Assembly (NCBI RefSeq): GCF_003731635.1
Contig: NZ_RCUA01000010.1
Coordinates: forward strand, 1-64,000
Direction of reading: 5' to 3'
Length of the DNA: 64,000 nucleotides
DNA from: Marisediminitalea oceani
GTDB taxonomy: Bacteria; Pseudomonadota; Gammaproteobacteria; Enterobacterales; Alteromonadaceae
Part shown: positions 9,755 to 18,601 of the stretch, piece by piece
How positions within the stretch are numbered: position 1 is the first letter of the stretch
Layout: each line of letters starts with the position of its first letter
Notes under the pieces: generated by a model
What the model was told of the DNA's origin: nothing
Databases searched by the model: none
Seen by the model: the letters and a program-made list of their open reading frames with translations, nothing else
Made by a program: the position numbers and the translations under genes

Positions 9755-10314
9755 GTAAAGTAGGGCTGAGCATTGCCTGCCTGTTTATTCTGGCCACACT
9801 GCTTTACCTGCCCGGGTTTCTGGCTGAAGAACCAGTGATCACTCCGGATCAGGATGTACTGGCTATTACACCGAGTTATAAAGCCCGTAACCTGACCACC
9901 ACGTTATATAACGAACAGGGTCAGCGCGTACACGAAGTGTTTTCTTCCACCATGGAAAACTACGAGCAACTGGGCTTTGTGCTGTTTTTAGCGCCGCAGT
10001 ACACCATTTACCAGGAGTCTGGCGAGCCGCCCTGGCAGGTAGTCGCCGACGAAGGGACGTTGTATGATAACAACATGATACAACTGGAAAATAACGTAGT
10101 GATTGTGAGTAAGGACCAGGCTGACTTTGTACAGCGGGTAACCACAGACTACCTTGAGATAGATTTGGACCAACAAACCATGGTGTCCGACGCCAGGGTG
10201 GAAATTTCGGGGCCTGATTTCCTGATATTTAGTAACGGACTTCGCGCCAACCTATTGAATAAAACTTATGAGTTGAATCAACATGTGCAAACGACTTATT
10301 CCCCTGCTAACTAG
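9751..10314 (+). CDS. lptC: LPS export protein LptC
   Basis: LptC is the bitopic inner-membrane protein that receives LPS from LptB2FG and hands it to LptA. The 187-residue product has one N-terminal membrane helix (about 5-24) and a periplasmic OstA-like jellyroll domain. It overlaps kdsC by 4 bp and lptA by 32 bp, consistent with tight coupling. lptF and lptG are not in this window, as expected. Confidence 0.92.
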   Translation: MSKVGLSIACLFILATLLYLPGFLAEEPVITPDQDVLAITPSYKARNLTTTLYNEQGQRVHEVFSSTMENYEQLGFVLFLAPQYTIYQESGEPPWQVVADEGTLYDNNMIQLENNVVIVSKDQADFVQRVTTDYLEIDLDQQTMVSDARVEISGPDFLIFSNGLRANLLNKTYELNQHVQTTYSPAN

Positions 10315-10855
10315 CCTGTCGCTGGCGCTCGCGCCGGCTGTGGTCATGGCAGCCAAGTCTGATTTCAAAAAAGACATCGAGGTGTTTTCCGAATCCCAGT
10401 TCCTCGACGGTAAAAATAAAAAGTCGATCCTGATTGATAATGTTCAGGTTACTCAGGGCTCGTTGAGCATTAAGGCCGACCGGGTAGAAGTAGAAGCTGG
10501 CGGTGGCAAGGGCAAGGAAATATTTATCGCTACTGGCAAACCTGCTGTATACAGCCAGACTCTGGACGATGGCCGGGTTGTGGAAGCCCGTGCATTTGAG
10601 ATCCGTTATGAAGTGGCGAATCGCACTATTTCGCTGGCCGGTGATGCCGAATTGAATCAGAATACCAGTGTCGTAAAAGGTGAAACCATCGTTTACGACA
10701 TGGAAAAAGAACAACTTAAAGCCACCGGTGACGGCAGCGGCAGTGAAGATGGCCGGGTGCGTACCGTATTTAGTCTGGAAGATATTGAAGCCGTACGCAA
10801 CGAAAGCAAGGCCAGCGATAGCACAGATGATCAACAGGATGACGACAACGAATGA
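10283..10855 (+). CDS. lptA: LPS periplasmic bridge protein LptA
   Basis: LptA polymerises into the bridge that carries LPS across the periplasm to LptD. The 190-residue product has a signal peptide (about 1-23, ending VVMAAK) and an OstA domain with [19 protein letters not shown] and [15 protein letters not shown] charged Asp/Gln-rich tail follows ([12 protein letters not shown]). The gene starts inside lptC and overlaps lptB by 4 bp. Confidence 0.94.
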   Translation: MCKRLIPLLTSLSLALAPAVVMAAKSDFKKDIEVFSESQFLDGKNKKSILIDNVQVTQGSLSIKADRVEVEAGGGKGKEIFIATGKPAVYSQTLDDGRVVEARAFEIRYEVANRTISLAGDAELNQNTSVVKGETIVYDMEKEQLKATGDGSGSEDGRVRTVFSLEDIEAVRNESKASDSTDDQQDDDNE

Positions 10856-11577
10856 CCACCCTGACCGCCACCCACTTAGCTAAGTCGTATAAGTCCCGGC
10901 AGGTAGTAAGGGATGTCAGCGTTGAGGTGTCTGCCGGCCAGATTGTTGGCCTGCTTGGCCCCAATGGCGCAGGTAAAACCACCACCTTTTACATGATTGT
11001 AGGCCTGGTGGCGCTGGATAAGGGCGATATTCGCATCGACGAGATGGATCTGACCCGCCAGCCCATGCACGAACGTGCCCGCAACGGGATTGGCTATTTA
11101 CCCCAGGAAGCCTCTATTTTCAGAAAGTTAACGGTTTTTGACAATATCATGGCAATATTGCAGACACGCAAAGACCTTTCTTCTGCCGAACAGCAAAATG
11201 AAGCAGACGCCCTACTTGATGAATTCAATATCAACCATATACGTAATAGTACAGGGATGAGTTTGTCGGGAGGAGAGCGGCGACGGGTAGAAATTGCCCG
11301 GGCACTGGCGGCGAATCCGAAATTTATTTTGCTCGATGAACCCTTTGCGGGAGTTGACCCAATTTCGGTTAATGATATAAAGAAGATCATACAACATCTT
11401 CGTGACCGCGGAATTGGTATCCTGATTACTGACCACAACGTCCGGGAAACCCTCGACGTCTGTGAGAAAGCCTATATTGTGAGTCAGGGCGAATTAATTG
11501 CCCAGGGCACTGCCGAACAGGTTTTAAGTAATCAAAAGGTCAAGGATGTATACCTGGGTGAGCAATTCAGGCTATAG
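10852..11577 (+). CDS. lptB: LPS export ABC ATPase LptB
   Basis: LptB dimers power extraction of LPS from the inner membrane by LptFG. Motifs are Walker [15 protein letters not shown], signature [15 protein letters not shown], Walker [14 protein letters not shown] and switch His in ITDHNV. The 241-residue length is the family norm. It lies between lptA and rpoN, 67 bp before rpoN, as in many gammaproteobacteria. Confidence 0.97.
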   Translation: MTTLTATHLAKSYKSRQVVRDVSVEVSAGQIVGLLGPNGAGKTTTFYMIVGLVALDKGDIRIDEMDLTRQPMHERARNGIGYLPQEASIFRKLTVFDNIMAILQTRKDLSSAEQQNEADALLDEFNINHIRNSTGMSLSGGERRRVEIARALAANPKFILLDEPFAGVDPISVNDIKKIIQHLRDRGIGILITDHNVRETLDVCEKAYIVSQGELIAQGTAEQVLSNQKVKDVYLGEQFRL

Positions 11578-11644
11578 TTAGATACATAAAGACAACAAGT
11601 TTTGTCCCTATCAATAACAAGCAAGGCGTTAAGAACAGAAGTAG

Positions 11645-13123
11645 ATGAAACCATCTTTACAGCTCAAATTTAGTCAACAACTTACTATGACGCCACAATT
11701 GCAGCAGGCGATTAAACTGCTGCAACTATCTACCCTGGATTTACAACAGGAAATCCAGGAAGCGCTCGATTCGAATCCGTTACTAGAAGTTGATGACAAC
11801 AGCGACAACGATACGGTTGAGAAAAGTAAACTCGATGCTGAAGCTGATGCCGCAGCAACCGCCAGCACCGATACCAGCATGGACACTAACGAGGCCCTCG
11901 AGAAAAACGAGTTGCCCGACGAATTACCCATCGACAGCACCTGGGATGAATATTATTCGGCCTCTTCAGCGCCAGCTCCCGGCCCTGCATCCAATGACGA
12001 TGAAAATGTTTTTCAGGGTGAAACCACCGACAATATTCAGGACCACCTGCTCTGGCAAATGCGCCTCACGCCCTTCAGTGATGTAGACCGTGCCATTGCC
12101 ATTGCCATTATTGATTCGATTGACGAGTCAGGATATTTAACCGTAACAGTTGAAGATATCCTGCAGAGCGTCAATACTGAAGATATGGAAGAGCCGGTTG
12201 AAGTCGACGAAATTGAATGCGTGCTTAAGCGGATCCAGATGTTCGACCCGATTGGTTCAGGCTCACGTACCCCGCAGGAGTGTCTACTGGTCCAGTTAAA
12301 ACAATTTGCTCCCGACACGCCATGGCTTAAGGAAGCAAAAATCCTTATCGAAGACTATGCCGACCTGCTGGGCAGCAAGGACTACCGCACCTTAATGCGT
12401 AAGTCGCGCCTGAAGGAAGACGATTTGCGTGAAGCAATGCGCTTACTGCAAACCCTTAATCCGCGTCCGGGCAGTGCCTTAATTACTCAGGAGCCTGAGT
12501 ACGTTATTCCCGACGTATCGGTAACCAAGAAAAAAGGCCGTTGGGTGGTTGAACTCAACCCCGACAGTCTGCCTAAACTGAGCGTAAACCAGCAATATGC
12601 TGCGATGAGCCGTCAGGCTCGCAACAGCTCAGATTCGCAGTTTATTCGCTCGCATATGCAGGAAGCCAAATGGTTCATCAAGAGCCTGGAGTCGCGTAAC
12701 GAAACCTTGCTCAAAGTTGCTAACTGCATTGTGCAGCAGCAAATGGGCTTTTTCGAACACGGCCCGGAAATGATGAAGCCTATGGTCCTCAATGACGTAG
12801 CCGAGATGGTTGATATGCATGAATCTACCATTTCGCGGGTAACCACCCAAAAGTATATGCACACCCCCCGCGGTATTTTTGAGTTGAAATATTTCTTCTC
12901 CAGCCACGTTGCCACCGAGTCTGGCGGAGAATGTTCATCCACTGCCATCCGCGCTCTGATTAAAAAACTGGTTGCCGCCGAGAAGCCCAGTAAACCACTA
13001 AGCGACAGCAAAATTGCTCAATTGTTGGCCGAACAAGGTATTAAAGTTGCCCGGCGGACAATAGCAAAATACCGGGAATCCTTGTCGATTCCGCCGTCTA
13101 ACCAACGCAAGAGCCTTATTTAG
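11645..13123 (+). CDS. rpoN: RNA polymerase sigma-54 factor
   Basis: RpoN directs RNA polymerase to -24/-12 promoters and needs AAA+ activators such as NtrC. The 492-residue protein has the Gln/Leu-rich activator-interacting region I (residues 1-50), an acidic region II (about 55-120), the core-binding domain, and near the C terminus the RpoN box [11 protein letters not shown] candidate target, the narK promoter, lies about 5 kb away in this window. It is followed by hpf, ptsN, rapZ and ptsO. Confidence 0.98.
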   Translation: MKPSLQLKFSQQLTMTPQLQQAIKLLQLSTLDLQQEIQEALDSNPLLEVDDNSDNDTVEKSKLDAEADAAATASTDTSMDTNEALEKNELPDELPIDSTWDEYYSASSAPAPGPASNDDENVFQGETTDNIQDHLLWQMRLTPFSDVDRAIAIAIIDSIDESGYLTVTVEDILQSVNTEDMEEPVEVDEIECVLKRIQMFDPIGSGSRTPQECLLVQLKQFAPDTPWLKEAKILIEDYADLLGSKDYRTLMRKSRLKEDDLREAMRLLQTLNPRPGSALITQEPEYVIPDVSVTKKKGRWVVELNPDSLPKLSVNQQYAAMSRQARNSSDSQFIRSHMQEAKWFIKSLESRNETLLKVANCIVQQQMGFFEHGPEMMKPMVLNDVAEMVDMHESTISRVTTQKYMHTPRGIFELKYFFSSHVATESGGECSSTAIRALIKKLVAAEKPSKPLSDSKIAQLLAEQGIKVARRTIAKYRESLSIPPSNQRKSLI

Positions 13124-13147
13124 GCCGAAATATAAGGAAGACGAACT

Positions 13148-13435
13148 ATGCAAATAAATCTTACAGGTCATCACATCGAGATAACCGATTCTTTGCGTAA
13201 TTATGTTGATACCAAGTTTAGTAAACTGGAGCGCCACTTTGATCACATATCCAATGTGCATGTGATCCTCAACGTGGAAAAGCTTGCTCAGAAAGCCGAA
13301 GCCACGATGCATTTAAGTGGTGCGGAAGTATTTGCCTCGTCAGAAAATCAAGATATGTATGCCGCGATAGACAGTATGGTCGACAAACTGGATCGCCAGG
13401 TAATCAAGCATAAGGAAAAGCTTAAAAAGCACTAG
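13148..13435 (+). CDS. hpf: Short ribosome hibernation promoting factor
   Basis: HPF binds the 30S decoding centre and, in the short form, stabilises 100S ribosome dimers together with RMF in stationary phase. At 95 residues it is the short form, with the family start MQINLTGHHIEITDSLRNYV. A clear AAGGAAG ribosome-binding site precedes the ATG. It lies directly after rpoN, its standard place. Confidence 0.96.
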   Translation: MQINLTGHHIEITDSLRNYVDTKFSKLERHFDHISNVHVILNVEKLAQKAEATMHLSGAEVFASSENQDMYAAIDSMVDKLDRQVIKHKEKLKKH

Positions 13436-13450
13436 GCCCAAGATAACCTT

Positions 13451-13909
13451 ATGAATATTCAAGCCTTAGTTAGCCTGGATCGCACTGAATGTGCGGTCCA
13501 GTGCAACAGTAAAAAACGAATTTTAGAAATCATCAGCGATATAGCTGCCGAAACCAACGCCGAAATTCAAAAAGAAGACGCGCTTAACGCCCTGCTCAGT
13601 CGCGAAAAAATGGGCAGCACCGGCATTGGTAATGGTATAGCGTTGCCGCATGGCAGACTGGCTAATCTTTCCAAAGTGACTGCCGTGGTAGTCACCACCA
13701 CCCCAGCCATTGCCTTTGACGCCATTGATGATAAACCGGTTGATATCTTTTTTGCCATTCTGGTACCAGAAAACCAGACCGAGGGGCATTTACAGACCCT
13801 CGCCACTATCGCCGGCAAGTTAAGCCAGAAAAGCATTGTAAAAACCATCCGTAACGCCGAATCGAAGGAACAGGTTATCGCCGCACTATGCGACGAGGCT
13901 GCACAGTAG
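13451..13909 (+). CDS. ptsN: Nitrogen PTS EIIA component
   Basis: PtsN is the terminal phosphoacceptor of the nitrogen PTS (PtsP-PtsO-PtsN) and regulates potassium and nitrogen-linked functions by protein contacts rather than sugar uptake. The 152-residue EIIA domain carries the phosphorylated histidine in GIALPHGRL (His67). It sits between hpf and rapZ. Confidence 0.96.
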   Translation: MNIQALVSLDRTECAVQCNSKKRILEIISDIAAETNAEIQKEDALNALLSREKMGSTGIGNGIALPHGRLANLSKVTAVVVTTTPAIAFDAIDDKPVDIFFAILVPENQTEGHLQTLATIAGKLSQKSIVKTIRNAESKEQVIAALCDEAAQ

Positions 13910-13933
13910 TCCGGCAGGGAGTCTGACAAAACC

Positions 13934-14779
13934 ATGAAACTCATTATTATCAGCGGGCGCTCCGGCTCCGGCAAATCCGTTGCGCTAAGGGCCCTGGAAG
14001 ATTTAGGCTACTACTGCGTTGATAACATTCCGGTGAATCTGCTCCCCACCCTCACCCATACCGTGGTCGACGAATACGATCAGGTAGCCGTGAGTATCGA
14101 TGTGCGTAACCTGCCAAAGGATCCCGACGAATTAGTCGAGATCCTAGACTATCTGCCCTCGTCATGGTCGATGACCATCGTGTATCTTGATGCCAGCGAT
14201 GACATGCTGGTGAAGCGCTTTAGTGAAACCCGCCGCCTGCATCCGCTGGCGAAACTTAACAAGTCACTGGCCGATGCCATTCTGGCAGAAAAAGAACTGC
14301 TAGCGCCTATTGTGGAGCGTGCTGACCTGTATATCGACACCGACCGCTTGTCGATTCATCAGTTGGCCGAGCTTATCCGGGAGCGAATTCTGGGTAAGAA
14401 AAGCTCAAGACTGGTGCTGGTATTTGAATCCTTTGGCTTTAAGCACGGTATCCCGAAAGACGCAGATTACGTGTTTGATGTGCGGTTTTTACCTAACCCG
14501 CACTGGGAACCTGATTTGAAGCATTTAACCGGGCTGGATTCACCGGTTGAGGCCTTTCTGGGCTCTCAACCGATTGTCACCAAGTTTATCTGGCAAATCC
14601 AAAACCTGCTCGATACCTGGATGCCGCACCTGGAACGGAATAATCGCAGCTATGTAACCATTGCTATAGGCTGTACCGGAGGCCAGCACCGCTCGGTGTT
14701 TGTAGCCCAGTCACTGGCCAAAATATACAGCGATAAGCATCCGGATGTGCAAATCCGTCACCGGGAGTTAAACCGATAA
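13934..14779 (+). CDS. rapZ: RNase adapter protein RapZ
   Basis: RapZ guides RNase E to the GlmZ small RNA in enterobacteria and so controls glucosamine 6-phosphate synthesis; the role in this organism is inferred. The 281-residue protein has Walker A GRSGSGKS at residues 8-15 and the C-terminal domain with GCTGGQHRSV and VQIRHREL. The stop overlaps the ptsO start by 1 bp (TAATG). Confidence 0.96.
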   Translation: MKLIIISGRSGSGKSVALRALEDLGYYCVDNIPVNLLPTLTHTVVDEYDQVAVSIDVRNLPKDPDELVEILDYLPSSWSMTIVYLDASDDMLVKRFSETRRLHPLAKLNKSLADAILAEKELLAPIVERADLYIDTDRLSIHQLAELIRERILGKKSSRLVLVFESFGFKHGIPKDADYVFDVRFLPNPHWEPDLKHLTGLDSPVEAFLGSQPIVTKFIWQIQNLLDTWMPHLERNNRSYVTIAIGCTGGQHRSVFVAQSLAKIYSDKHPDVQIRHRELNR

Positions 14780-15051
14780 TGCGCGTAGAAAAAACTCTTA
14801 CCATCGTTAATAAACTTGGCCTGCATGCCAGAGCGGCCACACAGTTAGTGCAACTGGCCAATCAGTTTGATGCTGAAATCACCCTTAAGAAGGGGGATAA
14901 AGAAGCTAATGCCAACAGTGTGCTGGGGTTAATGCTGATGGAAAGTCACCAGGGCGAACAGGTTGATGTGATCAGCGAAGGCCCGGATGCCGAAGCCGCC
15001 ATGGCGGCGGTAGAAAACCTGATTGTTGGCCGCTTTAACGAAGACGAATAG
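14779..15051 (+). CDS. ptsO: Nitrogen PTS phosphocarrier NPr
   Basis: PtsO is the HPr-like carrier passing phosphate from PtsP to PtsN. The 90-residue protein has the active-site motif KLGLHARAATQ with His16. The regulatory serine region is present as ANANSVLGLMLM. It ends the operon and converges on the kinase gene with an 18-bp gap; I see no strong terminator between them. Confidence 0.96.
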   Translation: MRVEKTLTIVNKLGLHARAATQLVQLANQFDAEITLKKGDKEANANSVLGLMLMESHQGEQVDVISEGPDAEAAMAAVENLIVGRFNEDE

Positions 15052-15069
15052 TCTCTGCGATCATAGCAG

Positions 15070-16782
15070 CTAACCACTGATTGACTGCCAAACAATAATC
15101 ACAAACAAAATAGCGCTGATTAATTGCCACACCAGTACCGGATTGCGTTCGATTAGCGGCTTTGTTACCTCCCCAGAGATAATTTCAGCGGGATTACACA
15201 ACGCGGTTTCGAAATCCGAAAAGGCCTCAAAGCGTTTACTTTCTTCAGGGTGAGTTATTTTCTTCAGGCAAATATCCAGCCATGCAGGCAAATCTGCTCT
15301 AGTCTTTCGAACACTCTGATACCTATATTCATCTGTACTTGCAGGAATATAGTCTTTAAAACCAAACGGCGCATAGGGTAATTTACCGGTAAACATTTCG
15401 TAAACGATCACCCCAAGAGAAAACATGTCCGCTTTAAAGCTACTCCGGTTGTGAATCAGAAACTCTGGAGCAATGTAGTGCACTGAGCCTACCGGGTACT
15501 TTTCTTGTTGTTGCTCGCCGGTTTCCAGTAACGACGACACCTGAACCGTACCAAAATCGATAAGCTTCACCTCGCCGTGTTCGGTTATCATAATGTTTTC
15601 AGGTTTCAGATCCCGATGCACCATGTCATTACGCTGAAATGCCCTTAACGCCTTTACCACTTGTAAAACTATACGGCGCACCTGATCCAGTGATGGTGCT
15701 GGATGATCTATCATCCATTGCCTTAATGATTGCCCCTCAATGTATTCGCAGACATGAAAGATAAAATGGGTATTGGCTGGTCTTGGTAATATTTTCATGA
15801 CGTAGGGGCTGTCCATATTCCGCCCTACCCACTCCTCACGCAAAAAGCCCTGCATAAAATCGGCATCATCCCCATGCTTTACCGTTGGCGCTTTAAGGCC
15901 GTAAATCTGCCCACTGGTTTCGTCGACTACTTTGTATAAACAGGAGCGTGTTCCGTTAAATACCTGCTCAATTACCCGAAAACCTTCCAGTTTATGACCT
16001 ACCTCCAGTGGTGGCGGGATAACCATTTCACTGGCGATTACACCCAGTTCGTTAAGGTTAGCTTCAGGGAGTGCTTCTACCATTGCAATAAAACAAGTGA
16101 CGTTATCATTGCTCCCGGCATCCAGCGCAGCATCAACAATGTCTCGTGCAGCCTGTTCCGGGTTGTGCATATCCCTGAGCTTTTTGGCAAGCGTTTTGGC
16201 GCCCAGAAAATCATGTACCCCATCGGTCGTGAGTAAATAAACTTCGCCCTGTCGTAAAGCGAAAGAAGCAAAGTCAACATCAAGCTTAGCATCCAGTCCT
16301 ATCGCTCTGGTTAAAATATTTTTACTGCGTTGTTTTATGACATGATCGGTGGATAACTGCTCAAGTAAACCCTCCTGATATCGATAAATCCGACTATCCC
16401 CAACATGCATAAGAAAGCCAGTGGCTGATTTGAATATAAGGCAACTCAGCGTAGTTAACATTTGGCTGCCTCCGCCCTGAGCATAATCAAACTGCCCGTA
16501 ACACCAGCGATTTAAACTGGTTAGAATCTTCCCTACCGAACGTTTAACCGACCAGCTTGACGGTGCCTGAATATAATCATAGATAAAGGTGTTTACCGCT
16601 GTGTGCGAGGCATCTTTAGCTTTAGTACAAGCCGATACGCCATCGGCAATAGCGATTACCGCCCCTTTATCTTTGAGTTGAGTACCCTCACCATGCCAGG
16701 CCGCGAACGCATCCTGGTTTTCAAATTTAATACCCTGTGAGGTATAACCACCATAGTGAATTTTTAGTGCTGACATGCTCAT
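15070..16782 (-). CDS. Bifunctional PP2C phosphatase / Ser-Thr protein kinase, membrane-anchored
   Basis: A 570-residue fusion. Residues about 8-235 form a PP2C-type phosphatase with ENQDAF, ADGVS (Asp47), HVGDSRIYR, TTDGVHD and SNDNVT, all expected metal-binding motifs. Residues about 265-520 form an intact Hanks-type kinase: the Lys in YGLKAP (297), HRDLKPEN (389-396), DFG (409-411) and an APE motif. A C-terminal membrane helix (about 545-568) anchors it, leaving both enzymes in the cytoplasm. Proteins of this architecture are found beside nitrate transporters in nitrate-assimilating bacteria, and here narK lies 74 bp upstream on the same strand. The likely job is control of nitrate uptake or assimilation by reversible phosphorylation; the target is unknown. 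A second in-frame ATG is at 16776. Confidence 0.93.
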   Translation of the reverse strand: MSMSALKIHYGGYTSQGIKFENQDAFAAWHGEGTQLKDKGAVIAIADGVSACTKAKDASHTAVNTFIYDYIQAPSSWSVKRSVGKILTSLNRWCYGQFDYAQGGGSQMLTTLSCLIFKSATGFLMHVGDSRIYRYQEGLLEQLSTDHVIKQRSKNILTRAIGLDAKLDVDFASFALRQGEVYLLTTDGVHDFLGAKTLAKKLRDMHNPEQAARDIVDAALDAGSNDNVTCFIAMVEALPEANLNELGVIASEMVIPPPLEVGHKLEGFRVIEQVFNGTRSCLYKVVDETSGQIYGLKAPTVKHGDDADFMQGFLREEWVGRNMDSPYVMKILPRPANTHFIFHVCEYIEGQSLRQWMIDHPAPSLDQVRRIVLQVVKALRAFQRNDMVHRDLKPENIMITEHGEVKLIDFGTVQVSSLLETGEQQQEKYPVGSVHYIAPEFLIHNRSSFKADMFSLGVIVYEMFTGKLPYAPFGFKDYIPASTDEYRYQSVRKTRADLPAWLDICLKKITHPEESKRFEAFSDFETALCNPAEIISGEVTKPLIERNPVLVWQLISAILFVIIVWQSISG

Positions 16783-16797
16783 CTCACAAATATAAAA

Positions 16798-16825
16798 GCA
16801 CCTGCCTTAAGGAGAAAGCAGGTGC
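16798..16825 (-). terminator. Terminator-like hairpin between narK and the kinase/phosphatase gene
   Basis: Arms GCACCTGC and GCAGGTGC (8 bp, perfect) enclose 12 bases, and on the minus strand the hairpin is followed by TTTTATATTT. It lies after the narK stop and just before the kinase start, so it may lower kinase expression relative to narK rather than end the operon. Confidence 0.6.
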
Positions 16826-16856
16826 CCAAACCACTTACGCTGGTTAGCTGTAAACG

Positions 16857-18323
16857 CTATCCGACCTGAATAAGTTCAACAGTGCCATCTTCATTTACCT
16901 CGGTAATTGCACCACTGGGCTCCTTCATCAGCAATAATGTAATAAAACCGAACGCTGCCGTACCACTAATCACCAGAAAAAAGGTACTGGCATCCACAAA
17001 TGAGTACACTGTCAGATAAGTGACTGCGCCGACGTTTCCGTAGGCTCCGGTCATACCGGCAATTTGCCCGGTAAGACGACGTTTAATTAATGGTACTACT
17101 GCAAACACAGCACCTTCTCCGGACTGAACGAAAAATGAGCACGCCATAACCGCCAGTACAGCCAGCCAAATTGGCCAGTTTGCGTCAATGAAGCTTAAAG
17201 TAAAGTAACCACCAGCTAAACCGGCGGTTAAGATCAGCAGTGTTTTCTTACGACCAAACTTATCTGAGATAATGCCCCCTCCAGGTCGGGACATCAGATT
17301 CATAAAAGCGTACATTCCCGCCAGTAAACCGGCTGTAGCCATTGATAATTCGAAGGTTTCAGCAAAAAAAGCCGGTAACATCGACACTACCGCCAGTTCA
17401 GAACCAAAAGTTGCAAAATAAAGAATGTTAAGCACCGCGACTTGCTTAAACTGGTATTGATGTTCAGTAGGCACCGGTTTGGTAAATAGCGAACGATTCA
17501 CCTTAAAATTCGAGTAGGCGTCGAAGCAGTAAATTCCGAACAGCGCCAGGTAAATCATAGTACAAACGTTAGCGCTAAGCATATCAACGCCACTGGGAGA
17601 CAGTTTCCAGTTAAGTAGCGCCAGCGCCAGGTACATTGGTGTTTTCATTACCAGCAGGAAGTAAAAGTCGCCCTTGCTGGTCACTTCCATTCCGCCTAGA
17701 TTCTTTGGCTTAAAATAAGTTGAGCCTTTGGGTGTATCCCTGACGTTGGTGTAATAAATAACACTAAAAATTAAACATAGCACGCCGGTAAGAGCGACGG
17801 CGTAACGCCATCCGTCATCACCGCCGAATAGCACCGCCAGGGTGGGCAATGTAAATGCCGCTGCGGCAGAGCCAAAATTTCCCCAACCACCATAAACGCC
17901 TTCTGCAGTACCCAGTTCTTTGGGGGGGAACCACTCACTGACCATTCGAATACCAATGACAAACCCAGCCCCGATAAAGCCCAGTGCAAACCGGGCAATA
18001 GCTAACTGGATAAAGTCGCTGGCAAAGGCAAACATAAAACAAGGTATTGCACAAATGGCCAGAAGTGAAGAGTAAACTAAACGTGGGCCATATTTATCAG
18101 TTAAGGCACCAATAATAACCCGGGCCGGAATAGTCAGTGCCACATTAAGGATCAGCAAGGTTTTCCATTCTTCTATACTCAGCCCCATGTCATTCATAAT
18201 GACCTGTTTCAGCGGCGCCATATTAAACCACACCATAAAAGTAACGAAGAAAACCATCCAGGAAAGATGAAGAATTTTCATTTTCCCGCTAAAGGAAAAT
18301 ATATTGAATTTATCTGCGCTCAT
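16857..18323 (-). CDS. narK: NarK/NasA-type nitrate/nitrite transporter (MFS)
   Basis: A 488-residue major facilitator protein of the nitrate/nitrite porter family with about 12 membrane helices. Nitrate-signature stretches are visible: GAGFVIGIRMVSEWFPP followed by GVYGGWGNFGSAAAAF in the first half, and RPGGGIISDKFGRKK then GMTGAYGNVGAV in the second. The arginines in these helices bind the anion in studied NarK proteins. It lies directly upstream of the phosphatase/kinase and has an unusual control region: a sigma-54 promoter, NtrC-like sites and a leader terminator. No nitrate or nitrite reductase gene is next to it. An assimilatory role is more likely than a respiratory one, given the promoter and the kinase partner. 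Confidence 0.93.
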   Translation of the reverse strand: MSADKFNIFSFSGKMKILHLSWMVFFVTFMVWFNMAPLKQVIMNDMGLSIEEWKTLLILNVALTIPARVIIGALTDKYGPRLVYSSLLAICAIPCFMFAFASDFIQLAIARFALGFIGAGFVIGIRMVSEWFPPKELGTAEGVYGGWGNFGSAAAAFTLPTLAVLFGGDDGWRYAVALTGVLCLIFSVIYYTNVRDTPKGSTYFKPKNLGGMEVTSKGDFYFLLVMKTPMYLALALLNWKLSPSGVDMLSANVCTMIYLALFGIYCFDAYSNFKVNRSLFTKPVPTEHQYQFKQVAVLNILYFATFGSELAVVSMLPAFFAETFELSMATAGLLAGMYAFMNLMSRPGGGIISDKFGRKKTLLILTAGLAGGYFTLSFIDANWPIWLAVLAVMACSFFVQSGEGAVFAVVPLIKRRLTGQIAGMTGAYGNVGAVTYLTVYSFVDASTFFLVISGTAAFGFITLLLMKEPSGAITEVNEDGTVELIQVG

Positions 18324-18335
18324 GAAATTGTGTCC

Positions 18336-18377
18336 TAAAAAACAAAAAGCCCGCGCTCTGTAAACAGAGTGCGGGCT
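18336..18377 (-). terminator. Intrinsic terminator in the narK leader (attenuator)
   Basis: On the minus strand a 13-bp stem (arms 18365-18377 and 18348-18360, one G-U pair, TTTA loop) is followed by TTTTTGTTTTTT. The U-tract ends right before the AGGA ribosome-binding site of narK, so the terminator lies between promoter and gene. Position and strength suggest that narK is controlled by transcription antitermination, as in nas operons controlled by NasR or NasS/NasT. Confidence 0.8.
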
Positions 18378-18406
18378 TCATTACCAAATCAATTTCCCAA
18401 AACTAG

Positions 18407-18422
18407 TGCAAAAAATACGCCA
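18407..18422 (-). promoter_or_regulatory. Sigma-54 promoter of narK
   Basis: On the minus strand the sequence reads TGGCGTATTTTTTGCA. It has the invariant GG and GC dinucleotides with exactly 10 bases between them, and matches the TGGC-N8-TTGCA form of the consensus. Transcription would begin near 18396, about 73 bases before the narK ATG. Confidence 0.8.
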
Positions 18423-18485
18423 TATAAAAACAACCATAAAATCATAGGGGTAAATTATAAACTTGCGTAACCCCAGCTCTTTTAT

Positions 18486-18519
18486 GCACCATAAAAGAGC
18501 GAGATAACCAATTAAGTGC
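18486..18519 (-). promoter_or_regulatory. Two NtrC-like enhancer sites upstream of narK
   Basis: Minus-strand 15-mers GCACTTAATTGGTTA (18505-18519) and GCTCTTTTATGGTGC (18486-18500) each resemble the NtrC site GCACC-N5-GGTGC, with one good half-site apiece. They lie about 65-100 bp upstream of the -24 element, a normal enhancer distance. The second is also part of a perfect 10-bp inverted repeat (18476-18500). Neither half-match is decisive alone. Confidence 0.5.
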
Positions 18520-18601
18520 AACGCCTTGAATAGTAATAACCCTACTTAATACAGGTCTACAAAGCCAATACTTCTCTTTTCCTCACGCCCTGTTACGCAT
18601 T

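Noticed and set aside
18378-18396. ANTAR (NasR/NasT) two-hairpin target in the narK leader
   Set aside because: Only about 19 transcribed bases precede the terminator if the sigma-54 promoter is used, and they do not fold.
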